60,418 nt of DNA, from the NCBI GenBank assembly GCA_003506895.1, contig DNXO01000084.1, positions 181,380 through 241,797 of the forward strand, read 5' to 3'. This DNA is from Acetobacteraceae bacterium (GTDB taxonomy: Bacteria > Pseudomonadota > Alphaproteobacteria > Acetobacterales > Acetobacteraceae). A model generated the notes under the pieces. That model was not told where the DNA came from, searched no databases, and saw only the letters and a list, made by a program, of their open reading frames with translations. A program made the position numbers and the translations under genes. Below are positions 35,105-43,412 of this stretch, one piece after another. How positions within the stretch are numbered: the first letter of the stretch is position 1; every line of letters begins with the position of its first letter.

Positions 35105-36340
35105 TCAGCGGTCGAATCTTCTTGCTTCGCGATCAGGCGCCCGGCTGCGGAGCAGGTCATCGAACGCGTCGAACACTCGCCGCATCTGCGGTTGCTTGTA
35201 GGGAAACAGATCCGGCGGATCCATCAGGTGGATGATCGCGGCTGTGTCGGCCTCGAACACCAGCAGCCGGCCGTCTCGCGTCTCGCTACAATCGATGGAA
35301 TAGAAGTCAAACCCCATCCGTTTATGCAGGGCACTAAACGCAGCGGCATGGCGACGGGCGAAGCCGGTGTCGAACTCCGCCATGGCTGCGGCCTCTTGAT
35401 CGCGTTTTGCCGCCGACTCCGTCATTCCAGCGTTCAGGTAGTGCACCATCCAGTGTTGGGAAACCGCCATGTGGCACAGGAAGGGGCGCCGGTCGATGAA
35501 CGCGACACGGTATTTCCGATATAGTCCGTCCGGGCCGCGATAGTCCTCGAATTCTGTCAGGTAAAAAGACTGCTCGGAAGATAAACGCAAATAATCGCGC
35601 AGTTGACCCTGATTTTCCACGCGAGCCAGTCCTGAACCGGCATGGGAGCCGTGGGGGCGGATCAGGCATGGGTAGGAAATATCCCATGATTTTGTGCCCG
35701 CTTCCAAGGCCGAGCGGGCAACGGCGACGGTAGGTGGGCTGCGGAGCAGGGGAATGCCCGACAACGACCGCGACAGCGTATCGCGCTGCATCGCGGGCAG
35801 GAACCGGGGGTCGTTCAGGGCTGGGCGCGGCCACGCGGCGAACAACCCGCATAGGCGAGACAGAGTCTCCGGCGTGGCCTCACCGGCGGCGAAGAAGGCA
35901 ACGTCGTGATCGGGTATCACCGCAGGCAACGGCTTACCAGGCAAGAGATAGAGAAGATCGAGCCGGACGTTCAGGTGGTTGGTCAGGAAATCGAGCGGCG
36001 TATTCGTCATCAGGTCGCCGGGTGCGACCAGTGCCAGAAGCCGGAGCGCGCCAGAGGACGCATTGTCGCGGGCGACCCGGAACAGGTTGCAACTTTCCAG
36101 TGCTGCATTCAGGTTTTCAAGTCCTTCCGCACGCCGGAAGGCAAGCTGACAGGCGACCGACATATCATAAAGCCGAGCGGCTTCATTTGAGCGGACGTCG
36201 TGGTGATCGGCGATGCGCCGCCGTATCTGGTGAAAGCCATTACCTTGGTACGCAAAGTCGGTCAGGGTTCCGGTTCCAAGCACAGCGGGTGGATTCACGG
36301 ACACGCTGAGTTCAGGCCGGTAATCATCCAAAACGTGCAT
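35105..36340 (-). CDS. ATP-grasp domain protein of unknown substrate
   Basis: This is a 411-residue cytoplasmic protein. Residues 1-125 are a unique helical region, about 125-245 look like a pre-ATP-grasp domain (LLALVAPGDLMTNTPLDFL), and the rest is an ATP-grasp ligase fold. The ATP-grasp motifs are SYPCLIRPHGSHAGSGLAR (nucleotide-binding R/G loop), FYLTEFEDY, KYRVAFIDRRPFLCHMA and LLVFEADTAAIIH. The last has Asp where many RimK/Ddl enzymes have the metal-binding Asn. ATP-grasp enzymes join a carboxylate to an amine or thiol. ATG 36340 follows AGGAAACGCCA. A full CtrA consensus lies 45 bases upstream. I cannot name the substrate; no peptide-precursor gene is evident nearby. Confidence 0.8.
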   Translation of the reverse strand: MHVLDDYRPELSVSVNPPAVLGTGTLTDFAYQGNGFHQIRRRIADHHDVRSNEAARLYDMSVACQLAFRRAEGLENLNAALESCNLFRVARDNASSGALRLLALVAPGDLMTNTPLDFLTNHLNVRLDLLYLLPGKPLPAVIPDHDVAFFAAGEATPETLSRLCGLFAAWPRPALNDPRFLPAMQRDTLSRSLSGIPLLRSPPTVAVARSALEAGTKSWDISYPCLIRPHGSHAGSGLARVENQGQLRDYLRLSSEQSFYLTEFEDYRGPDGLYRKYRVAFIDRRPFLCHMAVSQHWMVHYLNAGMTESAAKRDQEAAAMAEFDTGFARRHAAAFSALHKRMGFDFYSIDCSETRDGRLLVFEADTAAIIHLMDPPDLFPYKQPQMRRVFDAFDDLLRSRAPDREARRFDR

Positions 36341-36384
36341 TGGCGTTTCCTGATCGCGTGTCCGCTCAGGATGGCACCGAACGG

Positions 36385-36399
36385 TTAACGAACCGTTAA
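36385..36399 (-). promoter_or_regulatory. Full-consensus CtrA box upstream of the ATP-grasp gene
   Basis: TTAA-CGAACCG-TTAA matches TTAA-N7-TTAA at all eight positions, beginning 45 bases before the ATP-grasp ATG. In a genome of this base composition a perfect match by chance in 60 kb is unlikely. In alphaproteobacteria CtrA can activate from about -35 or repress by covering the promoter. Confidence 0.65.
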
Positions 36400-36522
36400 T
36401 GGCGGATATTACCGGCGCTTTCGACAGCGCCCGAATTATTGGTCGCCGGCCCGGCCGTGTTGCCGCCGTAACCGGTCCCACCCTACGATGCCCGTAACAC
36501 AGTTTCAGGAGGAACCCTGTCC

Positions 36523-37440
36523 ATGCCCATCGAATACGAGAAACGCGACGGGGTCGCCTACATCACCCTCAACAATCCGGCCAAGGCCAACATCCTGGAC
36601 AAGCATACCTCCGACGCGATCTCCGAAGCCTGGATCGACCTTTGGGAGGACCGGCACATCCGCTGCGCCATCGTCACTGGCAAGGGTGATCGGCATTTCT
36701 GCGGCGGACACAATCTGGCGCCACGTGCCGACCTGACCGCCGAGGACCGCGAGTATCTGCGCACCCAGCGAATCTTCTGGCCACTCGCCGGGACCGTGCA
36801 TGGGCAAAAGACCGGCGTCGATGGCCGCATGGGCGATCATTACCCGCGCGTATGGAAGCCGGTGATCGCCGCCATTAACGGCTGGGCGGCGGGGGCGGGG
36901 ATGTACATGCTGCTGACCTCCACCGACATCCGCATCGCCAGCGCCGAGAACGCCCGCTTCAAGTTCGGTCTGCTGACCCAGGGCTGGGTCGGCAACGGGC
37001 CTGGACCCAGTATGCTGGTCAAGCAGCTCCGTTACGTGGACGCGATGAAGATCCTGCTGACCGACGAAGCCTTCGACGCCCGGGAAGCCTTGCGTGTTGG
37101 CCTGATCAACGAAGTCGTTCCCCATGCCGAACTCATGCAGCGCGCCGAAACCCTCGCTCGCCACATCTGCACGCTGCCACCCGCCGCGGTGCGTATGATG
37201 AAGGAGTTCGTCATCCGCTTCGGTCAGTTGCCCGACGATCAGGCGTGGCACGTGCAGAACATGATGAACAATATGCTGATCCAGACCACGATGGACGGCG
37301 AGGAAGGGCGCGCGGCGTTCAACGAGAAACGTCCTCCGAACTTCACCGGCACACTCCGCAAGCGCGGCGAACCGTGGCCGGAACCGTCGGAAGAAGATGC
37401 GAAGCGGCTGGATGAGGCGTACCGAAGCGGGGAGTACTAG
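36523..37440 (+). CDS. Enoyl-CoA hydratase/isomerase family protein (atypical crotonase)
   Basis: This 305-residue crotonase-fold protein probably acts on an acyl-CoA. The first oxyanion-hole strand reads AIVTGKGDRHFCGGHNLA and the second NGWAAGAGMYMLLTSTDIRIA. Two oddities stand out. The stretch that normally reads F-G-x-P-E with catalytic Glu is FKFGLLTQGWVG. An extra segment of about 25 residues (RIFWPLAGTVHGQK and on) lies between the two oxyanion strands. It may therefore be an isomerase, hydrolase or decarboxylase rather than a hydratase. CAGGAGGAACC gives a strong ribosome site for ATG 36523. It is a single-gene unit. Confidence 0.85.
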   Translation: MPIEYEKRDGVAYITLNNPAKANILDKHTSDAISEAWIDLWEDRHIRCAIVTGKGDRHFCGGHNLAPRADLTAEDREYLRTQRIFWPLAGTVHGQKTGVDGRMGDHYPRVWKPVIAAINGWAAGAGMYMLLTSTDIRIASAENARFKFGLLTQGWVGNGPGPSMLVKQLRYVDAMKILLTDEAFDAREALRVGLINEVVPHAELMQRAETLARHICTLPPAAVRMMKEFVIRFGQLPDDQAWHVQNMMNNMLIQTTMDGEEGRAAFNEKRPPNFTGTLRKRGEPWPEPSEEDAKRLDEAYRSGEY

Positions 37441-37683
37441 TACGGCGTTTCCGAAGAACCGCACATATCACCGATTCGCCCTCCGATGGCTGCTTTCGAC
37501 CCATTGTGGGCGTTGAAGTGCCGATCGCCGCTTCTATGAAGCGGACTAAATCGAGCGTGCGGCCTTTCGGCTAAAACGTCCTCATTCTCGGCAGTGCTCC
37601 ACAGATGTTTTGCGGGATCGCAGCCCGAGCGCTAGCATATCAAAATCGTTGGTATAAGGAAACGACGCAAACTGCGTTCCCGT

Positions 37684-38847
37684 TCAGCCCTGGCGCCGCA
37701 TGAACTCGGCAAAGAGCGGCACCGTGAAGTCCAGATATCCGTGATCGGTGCTGTAAATCATGCCCTTTGATATGATGCTTGCCCGCGTCGGCCCCAAAGA
37801 CTTCTGGGTACGCTTCAGTTCCTGTGTGATGTCCGCCATCGCATAGGGCCCATCCCCAAGTTTTGCCATTGCCTTCACGAACTGGACCTCCGCCCTCGTT
37901 AGGCGATCAATCCGCACCTTGAAGAACCCTTCATCCAGCGCCGCCAGCGTTTCGACATAGGAATTATCGGCATCCGCAAAGGTGATTTCCGGTCCTTCCG
38001 CGTTGTTCCATATTACGGAGGCCCATTCCTGAAGGAAGAAAGGATAGCCCTTAGTGCGCTCGATGATAAGATCCAGTGCTGTTGGTGTAATGGTGGCCTC
38101 TTCGTCAACAATCGGCTTTTCAACGGCTTTCTTGGCGGAGGTGACATCGAGCGCCCCCACGCCCGGATATTGAAACAGCCGTTCTGCGTAAGACTTGGCT
38201 TCTCCCGCCAAACGCGCAACTTGTGGGAGACCTGCGCCAACCAATAGAACGGGCAGGCCCTCCTGTGACATCCGGTGCAGTGAAACAATTAGTGCCGAAA
38301 GGTCAACTTCGGACAGGTATTGTACTTCGTCGATCAGGAGTATCCAGCCACGCCCCGCGGCCTTAGCAGCCTTCCCGATAAGGGTGAAAAGGTCCGGAAG
38401 ATCGTATTGAAGGTCGCCCGTATCGGCCAGTCCGGGCTCAGGCTCCACACCTACTTCCACGCCTGCCATTTCGACCTTGAAGATCGAGGCAAAGCTCCGC
38501 AACCCCCTGAGGCCGCGGGTAGCAAGCTGCTTGGCTGCTTCCACCCCAGAGAGCGATCTCATGACTTTCCGCATTTCCGGGTATAAGAGGCGGGCGAGAC
38601 TTTCCCCTTCCGGAGCCTCGACCTTCGAAACCAGTAACCTCTCTTGCTCGGCGTTCCGACCGATCTCGTTGAGCAGCACGGTCTTCCCGGTGCCGCGCAG
38701 GCCCAGCAGCATTATCGAGCGCGCGCTTCTTCCCTGCATGGCTCTTCCACAAGAAATCTTTGCCGCATCAAGGATGTTATCTCGACCTGCGAGTTCCGGA
38801 GGGCGACTGCCTGCTCCGGGCGCGAATGGGTTACGATACGGGTCCAT
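37684..38847 (-). CDS. AAA+ ATPase (Orc1/Cdc6-like or STAND-type) of unknown role
   Basis: This is a 387-residue ATP-binding protein. The Walker A LLGLRGTGKTVLLNE lies at residues 47-61 and Walker B reads ILLIDEVQYL. Sensor-like VLLVGAGLPQVARL and a small helical lid follow. The C-terminal 100 residues look like a winged helix (DRLTRAEVQFVKAMAKLGDG and on). Third-position base use is visibly less GC-rich than in neighbouring genes, suggesting transfer. An 11-base inverted repeat lies 44 bases before the ATG. It is flanked by 243 and 466 bases without genes. Similar ATPases occur near transposons and in defence islands; the role here is unknown. Confidence 0.85.
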   Translation of the reverse strand: MDPYRNPFAPGAGSRPPELAGRDNILDAAKISCGRAMQGRSARSIMLLGLRGTGKTVLLNEIGRNAEQERLLVSKVEAPEGESLARLLYPEMRKVMRSLSGVEAAKQLATRGLRGLRSFASIFKVEMAGVEVGVEPEPGLADTGDLQYDLPDLFTLIGKAAKAAGRGWILLIDEVQYLSEVDLSALIVSLHRMSQEGLPVLLVGAGLPQVARLAGEAKSYAERLFQYPGVGALDVTSAKKAVEKPIVDEEATITPTALDLIIERTKGYPFFLQEWASVIWNNAEGPEITFADADNSYVETLAALDEGFFKVRIDRLTRAEVQFVKAMAKLGDGPYAMADITQELKRTQKSLGPTRASIISKGMIYSTDHGYLDFTVPLFAEFMRRQG

Positions 38848-38890
38848 CAGTTCTCCGCGGGGGTTGCTGCGCTGCCTAGCGGCATATACG

Positions 38891-38917
38891 GAAGTCTAGC
38901 AAAAACTGCTAGACTTC
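38891..38917. promoter_or_regulatory. Perfect inverted repeat before the AAA ATPase gene, possible operator
   Basis: GAAGTCTAGCA (38891-38901) and TGCTAGACTTC (38907-38917) are perfect 11-base arms around AAAAC. TCTAGAGATAGCTAGTCA follows, repeating the CTAG core. The position, 44-70 bases upstream of the ATPase start on the minus strand, suits an operator or a 5' leader hairpin. Confidence 0.55.
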
Positions 38918-39205
38918 TCTAGAGATAGCTAGTCACCCTCAATGGCTCTGGTGTAAGAATCATCGAATGGTCAGCGCCGACATCAGGAACGCAGCCATTG
39001 CGCGGAACCGGCCTAGTGGATGTCTCCTATGAGCACGTCAGATCGAAAAGCCGTCATGCAGCAATCCACCCAAAGCTGCCCTTGGACCAGGCCGTCGGCA
39101 TCATCGGTGCACTGTGACGAGTGTCCCCCGCAGCGAGGCGCCGGATGCCCCGGGGCTCGCCCCCAATCTCGCCCTGAATAAGGTTGGTTTCATGGAAACG
39201 ATGTA

Positions 39206-39255
39206 CTAGTGGATAAAGTCCGGCAGGTAGTGCCGCCGGACTTTATCCACTTGTC
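39206..39255. repeat. 20-base inverted repeat pair with 10-base spacer, possible mobile-element ends
   Basis: ACTAGTGGATAAAGTCCGGC (39206-39225) and the reverse complement of 39236-39255 (ACAAGTGGATAAAGTCCGGC) differ at one position. The spacer is AGGTAGTGCC. There is no T tract, and the arms are not the GC clamp of a terminator. Two abutting terminal inverted repeats, as left by an excised or miniature element, would look like this. Confidence 0.6.
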
Positions 39256-39313
39256 CTTGATTTGGTGGGCCGATTCACCCGACCGCAAGGATGCTTTTGT
39301 CAGGGTCGGACCG

Positions 39314-41209
39314 CTACGACCCTGCTCCCAGCGCATCGCGCAGCACAGCCTCGGTATCCGCCCCCAAACCCGGCGCCGGCCCCGTTGCGCGTCCAAACGA
39401 GGCGACCCACGGCAGGCCCGGCAACGCCCCGGTTCCGTATTCATCCCAAAAGCCGCGTGCCTGTAGATGCGGGCAGGCCACAAGTTCGGCTGATCGGGCA
39501 AGAGTCGCCCGAGCGAGGGCGCCGGCGGCGGGTTCGGTCGCCAGCCATTCGTCGTTGCCTTCGCATTGGGTCACCGTGCCCGACCGCTCCGCCGCACCGC
39601 TGAGCAGCGGTTCGGCCATCGTCCACAGCATCGCCTCGATCATCGAGAAATCCACTCGCGCGACTTCGCCGGATCGGCGCCGCCATACGCTGGCGGCGGT
39701 GATAAACGCGAGCATCAGGCCGCACATTGGATCCAGCCACGCCATCCCCACCCGAGGAGGCACACCTGGATGGCGGTTCAGCCCGGCGAAACCGGTGAAG
39801 CACTGAAGCAATGTTCCGTATGCGACAGCGTGCGCGTCCGGCCCGGTTCGGCCCGACCCCGATGCGGACACGTAGATCAGATCGGGGTTGATCTCGCGCA
39901 GGGCCTCCGCGCCCAATCCAAGCCGGTCCATGACGCCGGTTGCGAAGTTCTCCACCAGAACGTCGCACGTCGCAACGAGCGCCTTGGCGATCGCGATCAC
40001 CTCCGGCTGTTTCAAATCCAGTACGATGGCCTTCTTCGCCTGACCCAGAACCGTGTGCAGTTCCGATGCCCGTCCAGGGTCGCCGCGTCCGGGTGCCTCG
40101 ACCTTGATAACCTCTGCCCCCATCGCCGCCAGGTAGCGTGTCGCCGTGGGTCCGGCGATCACCCAACTGAAATCCAGCACGCGGATGCCCGAAAGCGGCA
40201 GCTTCCCGCCACCGGCCTCGACACAAGCACCCGGAGCCAACCGAACCCCGAACGGCGAGCCGGGCATCCGCTCGGCCTTTCCGGCCACCGGGACCGCGCG
40301 AAAGAACCCCCGATGCCGAAGCTGCGGCGAATCCAGATGCTCCGCCGGCTCGCACAGCGGAAAGCTGGGCACATGCGCGGCCTGCGCTGTTTCGGCGATC
40401 CAGGCCTTGGTCTTGTCCCGGCTCCACGCCGACATCAGCGCGTGCAAAGCGTCCCAGTTGGCGACGCGATCCTTCTTGGTCGCGAACCGAGGTTCCGCGC
40501 CCCAGGCCGGCGAGCCCATCGCCTCCAGCCACGCCGCCCATTGCCGGTCCTCGCGGGGAGAAATCGCGGCATACCCGTCGCGGGCTGGCAGGATGCACAC
40601 CGTCGCGCCGTTGCCGTCGCCTACGCGTTTGCGGGACCAGCTTTTGCCGGTCTGGCCAGCCCGCGTCAGTTCCGTCATCGCCAGGGTTGCCAGTGCCTCC
40701 TGGATCGAGACATCGACAACCGCGCCATTGCCCTGCAGCGCCGCGTGCATGCCGGCGCAAGCCGCCGCGATCCCGCCCAGGAAGGCCGATTGCTGGCCGG
40801 CGGGGGCCATCGGCGGTTCATTCAATTCGTCGATCTGCCCGGTCAGCATGCGGGCGATGCCGCTGGCGAAAAACAGCGTCAGGTCGGTGGCCGGCTCCTC
40901 CGCGCGTGGTCCAGTTTGGCCGAAGGGGGAGATCAGGACGATCGCGGCGGTTGGATTGCGTTGCCGTAACGTCTCCACATCGCGTCCGGCGCGGTGCAGC
41001 GTGGCCGGGCTGCCCTCGCAGACGATCAGATCGGCGGTTTCCAGCGTTCCTGATTGCGTCCCGTGATTCAGGTATTCGTCCAGCGGGATGGACCGATCGG
41101 GATCAATACGAACAACCGACGCGCCAACGTCCGCGAAGAGCCGCCCGCACACCGCGGCTGCCCGGCCGGGACCGACTTGCGCCACCCGAAAACCATCCAA
41201 CACCGTCAT
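39314..41209 (-). CDS. Fused double CoA-transferase, family III (CaiB/BaiF)
   Basis: This 631-residue protein contains two complete class III CoA-transferase domains in tandem, where most members have one of about 400. The first starts LDGFRVAQVGPGRAAAVCGR and has GAVVDVSIQEALATL with the Asp nucleophile. The second starts GIRVLDFSWVIAGPTATRYL at about residue 290 and continues AEVIKVEAPGRGDPGR, ENFATGVMDRLGL, DLIYVSASGSGRTGP and EVARVDFSMIEAML with its own Asp. The enzymes transfer CoA between carboxylic acids. The frame is open for 98 codons upstream; ATG 41209 (MTVLDGF) is the best start, ATG 41233 an alternative. The acceptor is unknown. Confidence 0.9.
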   Translation of the reverse strand: MTVLDGFRVAQVGPGRAAAVCGRLFADVGASVVRIDPDRSIPLDEYLNHGTQSGTLETADLIVCEGSPATLHRAGRDVETLRQRNPTAAIVLISPFGQTGPRAEEPATDLTLFFASGIARMLTGQIDELNEPPMAPAGQQSAFLGGIAAACAGMHAALQGNGAVVDVSIQEALATLAMTELTRAGQTGKSWSRKRVGDGNGATVCILPARDGYAAISPREDRQWAAWLEAMGSPAWGAEPRFATKKDRVANWDALHALMSAWSRDKTKAWIAETAQAAHVPSFPLCEPAEHLDSPQLRHRGFFRAVPVAGKAERMPGSPFGVRLAPGACVEAGGGKLPLSGIRVLDFSWVIAGPTATRYLAAMGAEVIKVEAPGRGDPGRASELHTVLGQAKKAIVLDLKQPEVIAIAKALVATCDVLVENFATGVMDRLGLGAEALREINPDLIYVSASGSGRTGPDAHAVAYGTLLQCFTGFAGLNRHPGVPPRVGMAWLDPMCGLMLAFITAASVWRRRSGEVARVDFSMIEAMLWTMAEPLLSGAAERSGTVTQCEGNDEWLATEPAAGALARATLARSAELVACPHLQARGFWDEYGTGALPGLPWVASFGRATGPAPGLGADTEAVLRDALGAGS

Positions 41210-41327
41210 TCCAGCCGTTTTCCCTGCGTCCATACGGCAACGATGCACAGAGACGCGGTGGTTTACAAACTGGCATAGGCAGGAGAAGGCTGCGACCATC
41301 CACACCATCTGCTGACCGAGGAATCCC

Positions 41328-42251
41328 GTGCCCCTACCTGTCATCCTGGATTGCGACCCCGGCACCGACGATGCCTTTGCCATTCTGCTGGCCCTCGCGT
41401 CGCCGGAACTGGACGTCCTGGCCATCACGGTCGCCGGCGGGAATGTCGGGCTGGAGCACACGCTGCGCAACGCGCGGGCGCTGACCGCCCTGGCCGGCTC
41501 CAACGTCCCAGTCTACGCGGGGGCGGATCGTCCGCTGCTGGGCGCGTTTGTCAGCGAGACCGGCGTCCATGGCGAGGACGGCCTGGGCGGCATCATCCTG
41601 CCGGACGGCAAGCCTCCGGCGCCCGGTCTGGCCGCCGACGTCGTTCGGCGCATGCTTCGTGACTCCGCCGAACCGGTCACGCTGATCGGCATCGGCCCGG
41701 CGACCAACCTTGCGCTCGCGCTGACCACGGAACCCGCCCTGACCAAACATGTGGCTCAGATCGTACTGATGAGCGGCGCCTGGGCCGAGGGCAACGCGAC
41801 CCCGGCCGCCGAGTTCAACGCATGGAGCGATCCCGAGGCGTTGGCCATCCTGCTCGCCTGTGGCCGGCCCGTGGTGTTCGCGACACTGGAACTGACCGCC
41901 CAGGCCCTGGTCACGCCCGCCCTGATCGCGGCATGGCGTGCGCTGGGTGCTGGGCGCTGCCTTCAGGCGGCCTGTGACATACAGTCAGCCGTGCCACCGT
42001 CCCGCCGTCTGGGCGGGGCAGGGGCGCCACTGCACGATCCCTGCGCCATCGCATGGCTGATCCAGCCCGGCCTGTTCACGACCCGTACATGTTCCGCGCG
42101 CGTCGATCTGGGGCCGGGACCCGGACGCGGCCGCACCCTGATCGATCGCTGGAACCGCACCGGCGATGCGCTCAACGCCATGGTGCTGGAAACCCTGGAC
42201 GCGCCCGGTTTCTTCGATCTGCTCGGGCACAGGCTCGCGCTTTTGCCGTGA
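41328..42251 (+). CDS. Inosine/uridine-preferring nucleoside hydrolase
   Basis: This 307-residue enzyme hydrolyses ribonucleosides to base and ribose. The calcium-binding signature DCDPGTDDAFAILLAL lies at residues 8-23. GGNVGLEHTLRNA, HGEDGLGG, VTLIGIGPATNLALAL and EFNAWSDPEA (the N and D of the active site) follow. HDPCAIAWLI near the C-terminus completes the pattern. It starts at GTG 41328 behind GAGGAA. It leads an apparent operon with an M20 hydrolase and a DUF1345 protein, and is divergent from the CoA transferase. Confidence 0.93.
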   Translation: MPLPVILDCDPGTDDAFAILLALASPELDVLAITVAGGNVGLEHTLRNARALTALAGSNVPVYAGADRPLLGAFVSETGVHGEDGLGGIILPDGKPPAPGLAADVVRRMLRDSAEPVTLIGIGPATNLALALTTEPALTKHVAQIVLMSGAWAEGNATPAAEFNAWSDPEALAILLACGRPVVFATLELTAQALVTPALIAAWRALGAGRCLQAACDIQSAVPPSRRLGGAGAPLHDPCAIAWLIQPGLFTTRTCSARVDLGPGPGRGRTLIDRWNRTGDALNAMVLETLDAPGFFDLLGHRLALLP

Positions 42252-42287
42252 CCATGGCACGGTTGCGCAACGCCAAGGAGACACCGC

Positions 42288-43412
42288 ATGGACCCGAACA
42301 CCCTGCCTTTCGACGCCGACACCATGTTGCTTGGGTTGCGTGAGTGGGTCGAATGTGAGAGCCCTACGTTCGACGCCGCCGCCGTCAACCGCATGATGGA
42401 CATCGCCTCCCGCGCGCTGATTCTCGCGGGTGCTCGGATCGAGCGGATCGCTGGTCGGATGGGCCTTGGCGATTGCGTCCGGGCGACGTTTCCACACCCG
42501 ACCCCCGATGTGCCTGGCATTTTGGTAATGGGGCATCTGGATACGGTGCATCCGATCGGCACACCGCTTCCCTTCCGGCGCGAGGGCAACCGAGCCTGGG
42601 GGCCGGGCATTCTGGACATGAAGGGGGGCAACTACCTGTCCCTGGAGGCGATCCGCCAGTTGCATCGGGCAGGTCTGCGCACGCTGTTGCCGATTACGGT
42701 TCTGTTCACCAGCGATGAGGAAATCGGCAGTCCCTCCACGCGCGACCTGATCGAGGCCGAAGCGTCCCGCCACAAATACGTTCTGGTACCGGAACCGGCC
42801 CGTCCCGATGGCGGGGTCGTCACGGGCCGTTACGCGATCGCTCGTTTCAATCTGGAAGCGACCGGCCGCCCGAGCCACGCGGGGGCGGCGCTGGGGGCTG
42901 GAAGGTCGGCGATCAAGGAGATGGCCCGCAAGCTGATCGAGATCGAGGACATGACGACCGATAGCTGCACTTTCAGCGTCGGTGTGATCCATGGTGGCCA
43001 ATGGGTGAACTGCGTCACCACGACCTGCACGGGCGAGGCGTTGTCGATGGCCAAGCGGCAAGAGGATCTGGAGCGCGGCGTGGCGGCCATGCTGGCGTTG
43101 CGCGGGTCATCCAACGAGGTTCAGTTCAAGGTGACGCGCGGCGTGACCCGGCCGGTTTGGGAGCCAGACGCCAAGGGCATGGCACTGTACGAAGTCGCGC
43201 GGCAGATCGCGGAAGCCCTGGGTTACACAATCAACCCGCAGAGTTCGGGCGGCGGATCAGACGGAAACTTCACTGGCGCGATGGGCATCCCGACGCTGGA
43301 CGGCCTGGGCGTGGCCGGGGCAGGGGCGCACACCCTTGATGAGCATATCCAGATCGACAGTCTGGCGTATCGGGGGAAACTCATGGCGGGGCTGCTGATG
43401 GCCCTGGCCTGA
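42288..43412 (+). CDS. M20 family metallohydrolase (glutamate carboxypeptidase-like)
   Basis: This 374-residue zinc-dependent amidohydrolase/peptidase shows VMGHLDTVHPIGT with the His and Asp metal ligands, GPGILDMKGGNY, FTSDEEIGSPSTRD with the catalytic Glu pair, PDGGVVTGRY and a dimerisation domain containing GRPSHAGAALGAGRSA. The sequence near the C-terminus, SSGGGSDGNFTGAMGIPTLDG, supports carboxypeptidase G2-like enzymes that cleave glutamyl or acyl-amino acid bonds. AAGGAGACACCGC precedes the ATG. It follows the nucleoside hydrolase by 36 bases and overlaps the next gene (TGATG). Confidence 0.92.
   Translation: MDPNTLPFDADTMLLGLREWVECESPTFDAAAVNRMMDIASRALILAGARIERIAGRMGLGDCVRATFPHPTPDVPGILVMGHLDTVHPIGTPLPFRREGNRAWGPGILDMKGGNYLSLEAIRQLHRAGLRTLLPITVLFTSDEEIGSPSTRDLIEAEASRHKYVLVPEPARPDGGVVTGRYAIARFNLEATGRPSHAGAALGAGRSAIKEMARKLIEIEDMTTDSCTFSVGVIHGGQWVNCVTTTCTGEALSMAKRQEDLERGVAAMLALRGSSNEVQFKVTRGVTRPVWEPDAKGMALYEVARQIAEALGYTINPQSSGGGSDGNFTGAMGIPTLDGLGVAGAGAHTLDEHIQIDSLAYRGKLMAGLLMALA

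Larger units (their letters stand above)
38848..39313. other. Gene-free region upstream of the AAA ATPase, with two strong inverted repeats
   Basis: This 466-base stretch holds the inverted repeats at 38891-38917 and 39206-39255, listed separately. Between them (38918-39205) I see no frame with a recognisable domain. The mixed base composition and lack of genes suggest a decayed insertion site. Confidence 0.5.

Noticed and set aside
39566..40969. 467-codon frame antisense to the CoA transferase
   Set aside because: No recognisable domain, biased composition, and the minus-strand gene has clear family motifs.
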